Part shown: positions 24,917 through 33,835 of the stretch, piece after piece
Position numbering within the stretch: the first letter of the stretch is position 1
Layout: every line of letters begins with the position of its first letter
From: Sphingomonas sp. OK281
GTDB lineage: Bacteria; Pseudomonadota; Alphaproteobacteria; Sphingomonadales; Sphingomonadaceae
Direction of reading: 5' to 3'
Length of the DNA stretch: 64,000 bases
Assembly: GCF_900115295.1 (NCBI RefSeq)
Contig: NZ_FOVZ01000005.1
Location: 124,001 to 188,000, forward strand
The notes under the pieces: generated by a model
What the model saw: only the letters and a program-made list of their open reading frames with translations
Databases searched by the model: none
Told to the model about the DNA's origin: nothing
Position numbers and translations under genes: made by a program

Positions 24917-26342
24917 GATCCTTCTCGCGGCGACTGCCGGCTTCACCGTCGCGCTGTCGGGGTGCAATTTCGCGCCGGCCTACCGCCAGCCGGTGGCGCC
25001 CATCTCCACGGCGTTCCCGACCACGCCGCAGTCCGCGTATTCGCAGGGACTGCTTGCAACCGATCTAGGGTGGAACGACTATTTTCTCGACTCGCGGCTG
25101 CGGTCGCTGATCGCCACCGCGTTGGAGCGCAATCGCGATCTCGCGCAGGCGGTGGCACGGATCGCCCAGGCCCGTGCGAAATACCGCATCCAGGATTCGC
25201 AGCGTTTGCCGACGATCGAGGCCAATGGCGGCGCGAACCGATCGGTCCAGCCGGCCAACGCGCTAGGTGTGCCCGGTGCGGCCGGCGGGGGCGGCACGTC
25301 GTCGGTCGACTTCACGCAATATTCGGCCAACGTCGGCGTCGCGTCGTTCGAACTCGATCTGTGGGGTCGGTTGCGCAACCTGGCGCAGGCCGAGCGCGAG
25401 GCGTGGCTTGCTTCGATCGAGGGAGAGCGGACCGCGCGGCTCACGTTGATCGGACAGGTCGCCGCGACCTATTTCAACATCCTGACCGGCGAGGATCGGA
25501 TCGCGCTTGCGGAACGGACCCTGGCGGGCCGGCGCGAAGGCGTCCGGATCGCGCAGAAGCGGCTCGACGCAGGCGTGACGTCGACGGTCGATTTCGATCA
25601 GTCGATGCTGCTGCTGACGCAGGCGCAGACCGAACTCGCGGAGATCAAGCGGACCACGGCGCAGTCGCGCAACCTGCTCGACGTCCTGATCGGTGGCCCG
25701 TCTAGCACAGTGTTGCCCGCCGCACGGCCTGTGCTGCAACCCAGTCAAGTGCGGGATATCGCACCGGGTCTGCCGTCATCGTTGCTGACGGCGCGGCCGG
25801 ATATTTTGGAAGCCGAGCATAATCTTCGCGCGGCGAACGCCAATATCGGCGCCGCCCGCGCGGCGTTCTTCCCGACGATCTCGCTGACCGGAGCCTACGG
25901 CTTCCTGTCGCCCACGCTGGGCAATCTGTTCAAGGGAAGCAGCGAGGCTTTCAATTACGGCGGCACGGTGAACCTGCCGATCTTCGACTGGGGACGGCGC
26001 ACCGCGCAGGTGCGGCTCAACCGCGCGCAGGCCGACGAGTTGGTCGCGGCATATCAGCGGACGGTGCAGGGCGCATTCCAGGAGGTCGCCGATGCGCTTG
26101 TCGCCCGCCAGCATTATGCCGAGCAGATCGCCGCGCAGACTCGCACCGTGGAGGCACAACGTCGTTTGGCCCGGACTGCGCGGCTGCGCTACGACAACGG
26201 CATCGCGATCTATCTCGAAGTGCTGGATGCCGAGCGTAACCTGTTCTCCGCCGAACAGTCGCTGCTGCAGTTGCGGGCAACGGATCTGCAGAACAGCGTA
26301 TCGCTATATACGGCGCTGGGTGGTGGTGTGCGGACGGGTTAG
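24909..26342 (+). CDS. Outer-membrane efflux channel, NodT/OprM family
   Basis: The third part of the tripartite pump. From the ATG at 24909 the protein has 477 residues with a lipoprotein signal (MRKILLAATAGFTVALSGC), the N-terminal NFAPAYRQP motif common to OprM relatives, and two repeated coiled-coil halves with FELDLWGRLRNLAQAEREAW and LPIFDWGRRTAQVRLNRAQA. An ATG five codons earlier is also in frame but the shorter start makes a better signal peptide. It may also serve as the missing outer-membrane channel of the nearby peptide exporter, though nothing shows this. Confidence 0.93.
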   Translation: MRKILLAATAGFTVALSGCNFAPAYRQPVAPISTAFPTTPQSAYSQGLLATDLGWNDYFLDSRLRSLIATALERNRDLAQAVARIAQARAKYRIQDSQRLPTIEANGGANRSVQPANALGVPGAAGGGGTSSVDFTQYSANVGVASFELDLWGRLRNLAQAEREAWLASIEGERTARLTLIGQVAATYFNILTGEDRIALAERTLAGRREGVRIAQKRLDAGVTSTVDFDQSMLLLTQAQTELAEIKRTTAQSRNLLDVLIGGPSSTVLPAARPVLQPSQVRDIAPGLPSSLLTARPDILEAEHNLRAANANIGAARAAFFPTISLTGAYGFLSPTLGNLFKGSSEAFNYGGTVNLPIFDWGRRTAQVRLNRAQADELVAAYQRTVQGAFQEVADALVARQHYAEQIAAQTRTVEAQRRLARTARLRYDNGIAIYLEVLDAERNLFSAEQSLLQLRATDLQNSVSLYTALGGGVRTG

Positions 26343-26428
26343 ATGGAATTGGAACCCGGCTCGCTAAGAAACGGTCCTCGATCAATCCTCCACAATTATC
26401 AACGATAGCTCTCGGCGAAAGGACGACC

Positions 26429-27124
26429 ATGGCAAGCCGAGTATTGATCGTGGAGGACGAGCGAGAGATCGCGGAGCTTCTGACCACCTACGCCGAACGC
26501 GCAGGATTCGAGGTGCAGCAGGCAGGCAACGTCAAGGACGCGATCCGCCTGCATTCGCAGTTCCAGCCAGATCTCGTACTGCTCGATTTCGGGTTGCCCG
26601 GGGGTGATGGCCTCGATGTCCTGACCGCGATCCGTCGACGCGCTGATACCCCAGTCATCATGGTGACTGCATTCGACGACGAGGTGACCAAGCTTTCTTC
26701 GTTACGGCTTGGGGCGGATGACTACGTCGTCAAGCCTTTCAACCCGTCGGAGGTGGTCGAGCGGATCCGCGCCGTACTTCGGCGAACGCTGGGCGCATCG
26801 GGGCGTCGAACACTGGTGGTCGGCGCGCTGACTATAGATCTGGAAGCACGCGTGGTGACCTGCCAAGGGCAGACCACCGGTGGCCCGGTCCGCGTATCAC
26901 TAACACCGTCCGAATTCGAGATTCTGGCACACATGGGTCGTCAGCCGCGCCGCGCCTTTTCCCGCGCTGAACTACTCCAGGCGGCATCACCTGACAGCGA
27001 TGCCTACGACCGGGTGGTCGACAGTCACCTGTCGAAATTGCGCCAGAAGCTTGGATCTGCGGGCTGCGCAGACATGATCGAGCCGGTACGGGGCGTGGGG
27101 TATAGGCTATGGTCCGAATACTGA
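26429..27124 (+). CDS. OmpR/PhoB-type response regulator
   Basis: A 231-residue regulator. The receiver domain (residues 4-115) has acidic residues E9-D10, the phospho-acceptor D53 (LVLLDFGLPGGDG), T80 in VTAFDD and K102 in VVKPF. The winged-helix domain (about 130-228) shows LTPSEFEILAHM and VDSHLSKLRQKLG with VRGVGYRL. It overlaps the kinase gene by 16 bases. It is 86 bases behind the efflux operon on the same strand, like BaeR or AdeR regulators of RND pumps, so it probably controls that operon. Confidence 0.93.
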   Translation: MASRVLIVEDEREIAELLTTYAERAGFEVQQAGNVKDAIRLHSQFQPDLVLLDFGLPGGDGLDVLTAIRRRADTPVIMVTAFDDEVTKLSSLRLGADDYVVKPFNPSEVVERIRAVLRRTLGASGRRTLVVGALTIDLEARVVTCQGQTTGGPVRVSLTPSEFEILAHMGRQPRRAFSRAELLQAASPDSDAYDRVVDSHLSKLRQKLGSAGCADMIEPVRGVGYRLWSEY

Positions 27125-28257
27125 ACCGTATTGTCACGCGGATGGTGTTGCTCGCAGCGCTGATGACTGGGCTGACGATGTTCGTCGGGCTTGGCGGCTA
27201 TTACGCGGCAATGTACTACCGGTTCGACAACGTCGCTCGACACATGCCGCCCAAGGCACGCGCGGAACTCGACTGGCTCGTCCGATCGGGACAGCGCGGC
27301 AGCGACCGCTATTACGACCTGTTCAACCGGTATGGCGACGATGGCCCGCGAATTACCGATCTCGGCTTCATCGCCTCGATCGGTCTGATTTCGATTCTCG
27401 CCGGGGGGGGCATCGCCACCGTGGTTGCGCGGCGGATCAGCCGACCAGTCACTGCCGTGGCGCGGGCCGCGGCACAGGTGTCTGCGGGCGACCGGTCGGT
27501 CCGCGTCGATCCTCGGGGCGGATCTGGCGAGACCGGCGAACTCATCGCGAGTTTCAACCGGATGGCGGCGGAAATCGAGGCGTACGAACGCGAACGGACC
27601 GTCCTCACGGCAGGCATCGCGCACGAACTGCGCACTCCGCTGACGATCCTGAAGGGCCGGCTGCACGGACTTGCGGACGGCGTGATCGATCCCGCCAAAG
27701 GCGAGGCCGACAGGTTGCTCCGGCAGGTCGAACAGCTCTCCACGCTGGTCGAGGATCTGCGGACTCTGGCCCATGCGGATGCGGGGGAACTGGAACTCGA
27801 GCGCAAGCCTATCGATCTAGGAGATGTCCTGCGCGCTGCGGTGGCTGATCTGCGGGCGTCGAGCGCGCTGGTGCCGGTGGCGTGGACGGAGATGTACGTC
27901 CCCGCCGTCGTGCTGGGCGACCGGGTACGATTGACGCAAATCTTCACCAACATCCTAACCAACGCCGTGAAGCACGCCCCGCCCGGAAGCCGGATCGCGG
28001 TGTCGCTGGTCAACGCGAACGGGCGGTGCGTTGCGAGCGTGATCGACGAGGGCGACGGCTTTGCGCCCGAGGACGAACACCGGCTTTTCATCCCGTTCTG
28101 GCGCGCCGGCGCAGACAAGCGTGCGGGCAGGCCCGGTAGCGGCATCGGCCTCACGCTCGCAGCCAAGATGGTCGAGGCCCATGGCGGTAGGATCGCCGCC
28201 AAGAACCGTGCCGATCGATCGGGCGCGTGCTTTTCGGTCTCCATTCCCGCGGCGTAA
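27109..28257 (+). CDS. Sensor histidine kinase partner
   Basis: A 382-residue membrane kinase. Two membrane segments (about 10-33 and 83-105) bracket a short periplasmic loop of some 50 residues; a HAMP domain follows (RRISRPVTAVARAAAQVSAGD). The dimerisation box has the phospho-accepting H172 in AGIAHELRTPLTIL, then the N box (FTNILTNAVKHA), G1 (VIDEGDGF) and G2 (GSGIGLTL). The small sensor domain suggests it reads membrane or envelope state, as BaeS/AdeS do. A G7 run at the LAGGGIA codons is in frame. Confidence 0.92.
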   Translation: MVRILNRIVTRMVLLAALMTGLTMFVGLGGYYAAMYYRFDNVARHMPPKARAELDWLVRSGQRGSDRYYDLFNRYGDDGPRITDLGFIASIGLISILAGGGIATVVARRISRPVTAVARAAAQVSAGDRSVRVDPRGGSGETGELIASFNRMAAEIEAYERERTVLTAGIAHELRTPLTILKGRLHGLADGVIDPAKGEADRLLRQVEQLSTLVEDLRTLAHADAGELELERKPIDLGDVLRAAVADLRASSALVPVAWTEMYVPAVVLGDRVRLTQIFTNILTNAVKHAPPGSRIAVSLVNANGRCVASVIDEGDGFAPEDEHRLFIPFWRAGADKRAGRPGSGIGLTLAAKMVEAHGGRIAAKNRADRSGACFSVSIPAA

Positions 28258-28261
28258 GGGG

Positions 28262-29296
28262 TCAGAACGTCGCGACGACTTGCGGAAGGTCGATCGTCGT
28301 GCGGATGCCGGGCTGCGCGGCACACACCGCGGCGACCGAGTTGACGGCGCGGTGCGCAGTGTAGCCGGGCATCACCGCCGCATAATCCTCCATCGCGACG
28401 GGGAAGGTGATCGCGACCTCCATCGGCGTGTCGCCGGCGACCGAGACGTGCCAGCCGGTCTCGCGCAGCGTCCAGTCGCGGTCGAGGTCGGTGGCGCAAT
28501 ACCAGTGCGCGCGGAAGCGGAGGACCGGTTTGCCGTCGTGCAGGCCGTTGATCGTGATACGTTGGGCAGCGACGGTGCCGGCCTTCAGGACACCTGCGGC
28601 GATGGGCGTGTCCTTGGTCACGACCGCGACCTCGCCCTCGACACTGGTCGTATCGAACGGCAGGCCGATCGCATCGGCGACCTGGTTCAGTGACGCGAGG
28701 AAACTGTCGCGGACATGCGCGAGCTTGGCGTCGTCCATCGGGCCGGGTGCCGCGCCGAAACCCATGACGTCGAAGATCATCGCCGGGCTGTCGCGGCGGG
28801 ATACGTCGGCGAACTCGTCGATCGTCAGGCAATCGAGGCGGCGTTGCAGCGACAGCAACGGCAGGACGAGCGCTTCGGTGACGAACCCCGGGCTGCTGCC
28901 AGTGCTGTAGATCGAGGTTCCGCCGGCTGCACACGCGGCCTCGATCTGCGCGAGGATCGCCGGGTCCATGGTCGACGGGTGGTGGAATTCCGACCGCGTG
29001 GTGACTACGTTCTTGCCCGATGCGAGCAACGCGCAGACTTCGTCGTAATCGCAGCCCTGCCGCATGTAGAGCACGCAGTCCGCGTCGAGGCTGAGGATGT
29101 CGTCGATCGCGCTGGTCGCGATAATGCCGGTATCGGAAAGGCCGCACAGGTCGCCAGCGTCACGTCCGGCCTTGTCGGGGGAGCCTACGTAGATACCGAC
29201 CAGCGCCATGCGCGGGTGCGCGATCACGCCGCGCAACGATTGCCGGCCGATGTTGCCGACCGACCATTGAATCACACGAAGGATCGGTTCGGGCAT
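28262..29296 (-). CDS. Dihydrodipicolinate-reductase-fold NAD(P) dehydrogenase, substrate unknown
   Basis: A 344-residue protein with an N-terminal Rossmann fold (VIQWSVGNIGRQSLRGVIAHP, residues 7-27) and a DapB/2,4-diaminopentanoate-dehydrogenase-like layout: a strand with VVTTRSEFHHPSTM, the IYSTGSSPGFVTEALVLPL segment, and a C-terminal mixed domain. It is not DapB itself, which is shorter and lacks this C-terminus. Proteins of this group occur in catabolic clusters of actinobacteria and sphingomonads; the reaction is unknown to me. It converges with the kinase gene with only four bases between the stops. Confidence 0.7.
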   Translation of the reverse strand: MPEPILRVIQWSVGNIGRQSLRGVIAHPRMALVGIYVGSPDKAGRDAGDLCGLSDTGIIATSAIDDILSLDADCVLYMRQGCDYDEVCALLASGKNVVTTRSEFHHPSTMDPAILAQIEAACAAGGTSIYSTGSSPGFVTEALVLPLLSLQRRLDCLTIDEFADVSRRDSPAMIFDVMGFGAAPGPMDDAKLAHVRDSFLASLNQVADAIGLPFDTTSVEGEVAVVTKDTPIAAGVLKAGTVAAQRITINGLHDGKPVLRFRAHWYCATDLDRDWTLRETGWHVSVAGDTPMEVAITFPVAMEDYAAVMPGYTAHRAVNSVAAVCAAQPGIRTTIDLPQVVATF

Positions 29297-29672
29297 CGCT
29301 CTTTTCCCTTATTGCGGTCGCCGGTGCTGTCAGTCCCCTTGGCGAAGGCGGGGGCCTTTGGGTCACAGTTTTTGTGAGGTCCGCGCATCGTTACTACGGC
29401 CTCTCCAACTGGGCCCCGGCCTCCGCCGGGGGGCATGGTTTCGGCATCAGCGTAGACGACCAGCCGCGCATTTACGCAGCGGCCAAACTCGGACCCTGAT
29501 CATTGCAGGGCTGATCCCGAAGCCGGTCGGAGGTTGTCAGACGTCCGTTCCAATGCCGGCATCCGCTTATTGTTCTCCCGCGAAGGCGGGAGCCCAGTCT
29601 GGGCCCCGCCTTCGCGGGGAAACAGGGTTTGTTTGCCGGATGACTATAATCAGAGCCGAATGCCCATCGGCC
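29297..29672. other. Intergenic region carrying degenerate palindromic repeats
   Basis: There is no convincing gene in these 376 bases. They hold several related GC-rich blocks of the pattern GCGAAGGCGGGGGCC...GGGCCCCGCC, one near 29345-29435 and a clear one at 29576-29620. Such blocks look like sphingomonad intergenic palindromic repeats. Confidence 0.6.
29576..29620. repeat. Palindromic intergenic repeat
   Basis: Two 22-base arms around a single T form a near-perfect inverted repeat; each arm also contains its own small CCCGC-GAAG-GCGGG hairpin. A more degenerate relative lies at about 29345-29435. It would fold strongly in RNA and may end transcription between the two leftward genes. Confidence 0.6.
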
Positions 29673-29936
29673 CTAAAGCGGCTTGCTCATCAGATAGGGC
29701 AGCGTGGAAGACGCGATCGACGACCGTTTCCCGCCGGGATGGATAACCGTGACACGCCCTAAGCCCGGTGAGACGACGACGCCGACGACATCGTCGACCC
29801 ATTTGTGCAACGCCGCACGGCTCCATTCCAGTTCGCTACCGTCGATCGTCGCGACGCCGGAGGCTTCGAGTTCCTCCTCGAGTTCGATCACGCGGTCGGT
29901 GACGGCGCGGAGCGCTTCGTCTGGTGCTTTGGTCAT
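29673..29936 (-). CDS. Small hypothetical protein
   Basis: An 87-residue protein starting MTKAPDEALRAVTDRVIELEEELEASGVATID, with a predicted short coiled coil at residues 8-26, a WSRAALHKWVDDVVGVVVSPGLGRVTVIHPGG middle and a polar tail. I recognise no domain. It is 55 bases downstream of the amidohydrolase gene on the same strand with a hairpin between them, so it may be co-transcribed at a lower level. Confidence 0.55.
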   Translation of the reverse strand: MTKAPDEALRAVTDRVIELEEELEASGVATIDGSELEWSRAALHKWVDDVVGVVVSPGLGRVTVIHPGGKRSSIASSTLPYLMSKPL

Positions 29937-29950
29937 GCTTGCTCCCTTGC

Positions 29951-29977
29951 GGCCCGCCGTTGCTCCAACGACGGGCC
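29951..29977 (-). terminator. Hairpin between the amidohydrolase and the small gene
   Basis: GGCCCGCCGTTG, a three-base loop and CAACGACGGGCC form a 12-bp stem with one mismatch 14 bases after the amidohydrolase stop. No T tract follows, so attenuation or mRNA protection is as likely as termination. Confidence 0.4.
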
Positions 29978-29991
29978 GGTATCGCCTGTGA

Positions 29992-31260
29992 TCAGAACGG
30001 CAAATTGTACATCCGCACCGCGTTGGTCTCGAGCACCTTCTTCTTGATGCTGTAGTCGTAACCGCCGAGCGACTTCTGGATGTGCTTCTGCACGCCGGGA
30101 TAGAGCGAGGTCGGATGCGGGAAGTCGGTTTCGAACATCATGTTGTCGAAGCCGATCGTCTCCAGCAGCAGCTTCGGGCCGATCGTTTCGAACCAGAAGG
30201 TGCCGAAGAAGTGATCGTGGAAATACTCCCACGGCGTCTTCTGCAGCACGCCGCCGGCGCGGTTCGGCAGCATCTCCTGAAACTGGTGCTCAAGCGCCTC
30301 GACCGCGAACGGAATCCAGCCCATGCCGCTCTCGATCAGGCCTATCTTGAGGCCGGGATGCTTGTCGAGCCGGCCGCTAACCATCCAGTTGCCAAGCGTC
30401 GCCACGTTGCCGATCGAGAACATCGTCGCGACCACCGACAGCGTCTGCTCGAACGCAAACCCTTCCCACGTCAGCGTGGTCGGATCCATCGCCGCGTTCA
30501 AATGGAAGTTGATCGGCGTGCCCGTGCTGCTGCACAGGTCGAGGAAGTCATCCCAGTATGAATGCATGTACGAGGGGACGCCGACGCGCTCGGGCGTGTC
30601 GGGCAGCACGAAGCCCTTGAGCCCCATGTCGATGCAGCGACGCGCTTCCTTGTCGAGCGCGGCTTTGTCCCACAGCGGCAGATGCGCCATCGTGAACAAC
30701 CGGTTGCCCGAGACGCGCTGCCGCTCCACGGCCGCGTCGTTGTACATCTTGATGATCTCGACCGCGAGCTCGTTGTCGCCGAGCGACATCAGCGACCCGG
30801 CCTGAGTCACGCCCGAGTTGTGGTAGCAGATCTGCGCATAGACGCCCATGTCGTCCATCGCCTGCAACCGCGGCTTGACCTCGTGACCACCAGGATGGGC
30901 CTCGTCCAGCGTCGGGAAGGCAAGGCGGCCGAGCAGCTTGTTGTTGTCCTTGCTGATGACGTTGCCACCCATCGATCCGAAATCGCGGTCGCCGACGAAC
31001 CAGCGGTCAACGTCGTTGACGCGGCGGACGACGGGAACACGGTCCTTGAACTTGGCGGGTGCCTGCGAGGTGAAGAGATCGGGCGCTTCGGTCAGATGCG
31101 TGTCGGTGTCGACGATCTTGATGCCGGCCAGATCCTCGGCAAGTCCGCCGGACTGCGTGGCATAGTCGACCTCGCGGATCACGCCGCCACGGGTATAGCC
31201 TTCCGCCGACCAGTATTTCCGTGCGTCGCTAGCCAGATCCTTGGTGTCGTTATCCGCCAT
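29992..31260 (-). CDS. Amidohydrolase-2 family metal-dependent hydrolase/decarboxylase
   Basis: A 422-residue TIM-barrel protein of the ACMSD-like amidohydrolase-2 family, whose members hydrolyse or decarboxylate aromatic-derived acids. It has IVDTDTHLTEAPDLF, where a canonical HxH becomes D-T-H, then ICYHNSG, INFHLNA (metal histidine), and FETDFPHPTSLYP near the end with the catalytic aspartate. The frame runs upstream to 31371 but the ATG at 31260 has GGAGG five bases before it. It is divergent from the aldehyde dehydrogenase operon, from which a shared promoter region of 287 bases separates it. The substrate is unknown. Confidence 0.8.
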   Translation of the reverse strand: MADNDTKDLASDARKYWSAEGYTRGGVIREVDYATQSGGLAEDLAGIKIVDTDTHLTEAPDLFTSQAPAKFKDRVPVVRRVNDVDRWFVGDRDFGSMGGNVISKDNNKLLGRLAFPTLDEAHPGGHEVKPRLQAMDDMGVYAQICYHNSGVTQAGSLMSLGDNELAVEIIKMYNDAAVERQRVSGNRLFTMAHLPLWDKAALDKEARRCIDMGLKGFVLPDTPERVGVPSYMHSYWDDFLDLCSSTGTPINFHLNAAMDPTTLTWEGFAFEQTLSVVATMFSIGNVATLGNWMVSGRLDKHPGLKIGLIESGMGWIPFAVEALEHQFQEMLPNRAGGVLQKTPWEYFHDHFFGTFWFETIGPKLLLETIGFDNMMFETDFPHPTSLYPGVQKHIQKSLGGYDYSIKKKVLETNAVRMYNLPF

Positions 31261-31383
31261 GATGTCCTCCATCCAATCCGTTTTTTTCGGCCGATCCGTT
31301 GATCTGGTTCGTACCGGCTTTGTCTCGGGCTTATCTCGGGCGTCTCGTTGGAAACGCAGTATCAGTGACATACGCGCATCGCC

Positions 31384-31399
31384 GGGTGGCTATCCACCC
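31384..31399. promoter_or_regulatory. Operator-like palindrome GGGTGG-CTAT-CCACCC
   Basis: A perfect 6-4-6 inverted repeat lies about midway in the divergent region between the amidohydrolase and the aldehyde dehydrogenase genes, with a further GGTGG seven bases on. It is a candidate site for the regulator of both transcripts. Confidence 0.45.
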
Positions 31400-31547
31400 T
31401 GAGACGGTGGTGCCGTGCAAAGTCCGCCCCGGCGATGGACCGGCGATTGGCCGCTGGGCGGGCACCGTGCGGGCGATGCCTGCCGGGCTTCATTGACGGC
31501 GTAAGGACCGCCCCGCAAAACGCCGACCATTCCACGGAGCAAGACGC

Positions 31548-32996
31548 ATGACTTTCACGCTGACGGATCGGACGCTGCTGCGCGAGCAATGCTATGTCGA
31601 CGGCGCATGGATCGGGGCCGGTGCGATCGACGTGACGGATCCTGCGAGCGGTGAGGTCCTGGGTGCGGTTCCGTCGCTGGGCGCGGACGAGACGCATGCC
31701 GCGATCGCTGCCGCCGAGGCTGCGCTGCCGGCTTGGCGCGCGAAGACGGCCGGCGAACGATCGAAGCTGTTGCGGCGCTGGTCCGAGCTGATGATGGCGG
31801 CGCAGGACGATCTCGCGATGATCCTGACGCACGAGCAGGGCAAGCCGCTCGTCGAAGCCAAGGGTGAAATCGCCTATGCCGCGTCGTTCGTCGAATGGTT
31901 CGCCGAGGAAGCTAAGCGCCTCTATGGCGAAGTGATCCCGAGCCACCGCGCGGACAGTCGGATAGTCGTGATCAGCCAGCCGGTCGGCGTGGTCGCCGCG
32001 ATCACGCCGTGGAATTTCCCCGCCGCGATGATCACGCGCAAGGCGGCGCCAGCGCTGGCGGCGGGCTGCACGATGGTCCTCAAACCCGCGACGCAGACGC
32101 CGTTCAGCGCACTCGCGCTCGCGGTGCTGGCCGAGCGGGCGGGGATACCCAGGGGCGTGTTCAACGTCGTCACCGGGTCGTCGCGCGTGATCGGGGCCGC
32201 GCTGACCGGCAGTCCGGTGGTGCGCAAGCTGAGCTTCACCGGCTCGACCGAGGTCGGCAAGACGCTGATGGCGCAGTGTGCGCCGACGATGAAGAAGCTG
32301 TCGATGGAACTGGGCGGAAACGCGCCGTTCATCGTCTTCGCCGACGCCGATCTCGATGCCGCGGTCGAGGGAGCGATGGCGTCCAAATACCGCAACAGCG
32401 GCCAGACCTGCGTGTGCGTCAACCGCATCCTCGTCCAGCGCGACATCGCCGAGGCGTTCGAAACAAAGCTCGCCGCGGCGGTGGCCAGGCTGAAGGTCGG
32501 GCGGGGCACCGGCGAGGGCGTCGCGCAGGGTCCGCTGATCGACGATGCTGCGGTCGCCAAGGTCGAGGAGCACATCGCCGACGCGCTGGCCAAGGGCGCC
32601 CGGCTGGTCGCGGGCGGCAAGCGGCATGCGCTCGGCCACAGCTTCTTCGAGCCGACGATCATGTCGGGCTGCACCACCGATATGGCGCTGGCGAGCGAAG
32701 AGACGTTCGGGCCGCTCGCCTCGATCTTCGTGTTCGACACCGAGGACGAGGCCGTCGCGCTCGCCAACGATACCGAGGTCGGGCTGGCGGCGTATTTCTA
32801 TACGCGCGATCTGGCACGGACGTGGCGCGTCGGCGAGGCGCTGGAGGTCGGGATCGTCGGGATCAACACCGGCATCATATCGACCGAAGTCGCGCCGTTC
32901 GGCGGGATCAAGCAATCTGGCATGGGTCGCGAAGGCTCGCGCCACGGGATCGAGGATTATGTCGAGCTGAAATATCTCTGCATGGCCGGGATCTGA
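31548..32996 (+). CDS. NAD(P)-dependent aldehyde dehydrogenase, succinate-semialdehyde type
   Basis: A 482-residue class-3-fold aldehyde dehydrogenase, closest in pattern to GabD. Visible are the oxyanion and cofactor region ITPWNFPAAMITRK, FTGSTEVGK, the general base in MELGGNAPFIVF, the catalytic cysteine in NSGQTCVCVNR, and EETFGPLASIFVF. The ATG at 31548 is preceded by GGAGCAAGACGC. It heads a rightward group with an SDR and an NTF2-like gene. Family assignment is sure; whether the aldehyde is succinate semialdehyde or an intermediate of an unknown pathway is open. Confidence 0.85.
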   Translation: MTFTLTDRTLLREQCYVDGAWIGAGAIDVTDPASGEVLGAVPSLGADETHAAIAAAEAALPAWRAKTAGERSKLLRRWSELMMAAQDDLAMILTHEQGKPLVEAKGEIAYAASFVEWFAEEAKRLYGEVIPSHRADSRIVVISQPVGVVAAITPWNFPAAMITRKAAPALAAGCTMVLKPATQTPFSALALAVLAERAGIPRGVFNVVTGSSRVIGAALTGSPVVRKLSFTGSTEVGKTLMAQCAPTMKKLSMELGGNAPFIVFADADLDAAVEGAMASKYRNSGQTCVCVNRILVQRDIAEAFETKLAAAVARLKVGRGTGEGVAQGPLIDDAAVAKVEEHIADALAKGARLVAGGKRHALGHSFFEPTIMSGCTTDMALASEETFGPLASIFVFDTEDEAVALANDTEVGLAAYFYTRDLARTWRVGEALEVGIVGINTGIISTEVAPFGGIKQSGMGREGSRHGIEDYVELKYLCMAGI

Positions 32997-33020
32997 GCGA
33001 CAACAACACGAGGATACGAG

Positions 33021-33782
33021 ATGAACTTGAACGGCGTAGCGGCGATCGTCACAGGTGGCGCATCGGGGCTCGGCAACGCGACCGCGACGATGCTTGCGGA
33101 CGCCGGCGCGAAGGTCGCGATCTTCGACCTGAACGAGGAAGTCGGCGCGGCCGCGGCAGAGACCCTGGGCGGCGCGTTTTTCAAGGTCGACGTGTCCGAC
33201 GATGCGAGTGTCGCCGAGGCCCTGGAAGCGGCGGAAACGCTGCACGGACCGGCGCGCGTGCTGGTCAATTGCGCGGGCGTCGCTCCGGCGATCCGGATCG
33301 TCGACAAACACGGCGCGGCGCATCCGCTCGCCGCGTTCCGCAAGACGGTCGAGGTGAACCTGATCGGCACGTTCAACATGATCTCGAAATTCGCCGGGCG
33401 GCTGATCGCAGCCGGGATCGACGGCGAAGAGGCCGGCGTGATCGTCAACACCGCGTCGGTCGCGGCGTATGACGGGCAGATCGGACAGGCGGCCTATGCT
33501 GCGTCGAAGGGCGGCGTCGTTGGCCTGACGATCTCGGCGGCGCGCGACTTGGCGCAGCACCGCATCCGCGTCGTCACGATCGCACCCGGCATTTTCCTCA
33601 CGCCGATGCTGATGGGCCTGCCGCAGGCCGCGCAGGATTCGCTCGGTACGCAGGTTCCGCATCCGAGCCGGCTCGGCAAGCCCAGCGAGTACGCGCAGAT
33701 GGTCGGTGCGATCGTCGCCAACCCGATGCTCAATGGCGAAGTGATCCGGCTCGACGGCGCGATCCGCATGGCGCCGCGCTGA
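33021..33782 (+). CDS. Short-chain dehydrogenase/reductase, 3-hydroxyacyl-CoA dehydrogenase-like
   Basis: A 253-residue classical SDR. It has the NAD motif TGGASGLG (residues 12-19), VDVSDD, NCAGVAPA, and the catalytic serine and YAASK tyrosine-lysine pair (NTASVAAYDGQIGQAAYAASK). The overall pattern, including IRVVTIAPGIFLTPM and the HPSRLGKPSEYA end, resembles type-II 3-hydroxyacyl-CoA dehydrogenases. It is 24 bases after the aldehyde dehydrogenase. The substrate is likely a hydroxyacyl-CoA or secondary alcohol of the pathway. Confidence 0.85.
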   Translation: MNLNGVAAIVTGGASGLGNATATMLADAGAKVAIFDLNEEVGAAAAETLGGAFFKVDVSDDASVAEALEAAETLHGPARVLVNCAGVAPAIRIVDKHGAAHPLAAFRKTVEVNLIGTFNMISKFAGRLIAAGIDGEEAGVIVNTASVAAYDGQIGQAAYAASKGGVVGLTISAARDLAQHRIRVVTIAPGIFLTPMLMGLPQAAQDSLGTQVPHPSRLGKPSEYAQMVGAIVANPMLNGEVIRLDGAIRMAPR

Positions 33783-33835
33783 GAGGGACGCCGAGAGGGG
33801 CGCTGACGACGACACATTTCCCGGGAGAGCAGACG

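Noticed and set aside
27403..27409. G7 run in the histidine kinase gene as a second phase-variable tract
   Set aside because: The frame is intact across it and encodes plausible glycines at the end of a membrane helix, so there is no sign of a lesion.
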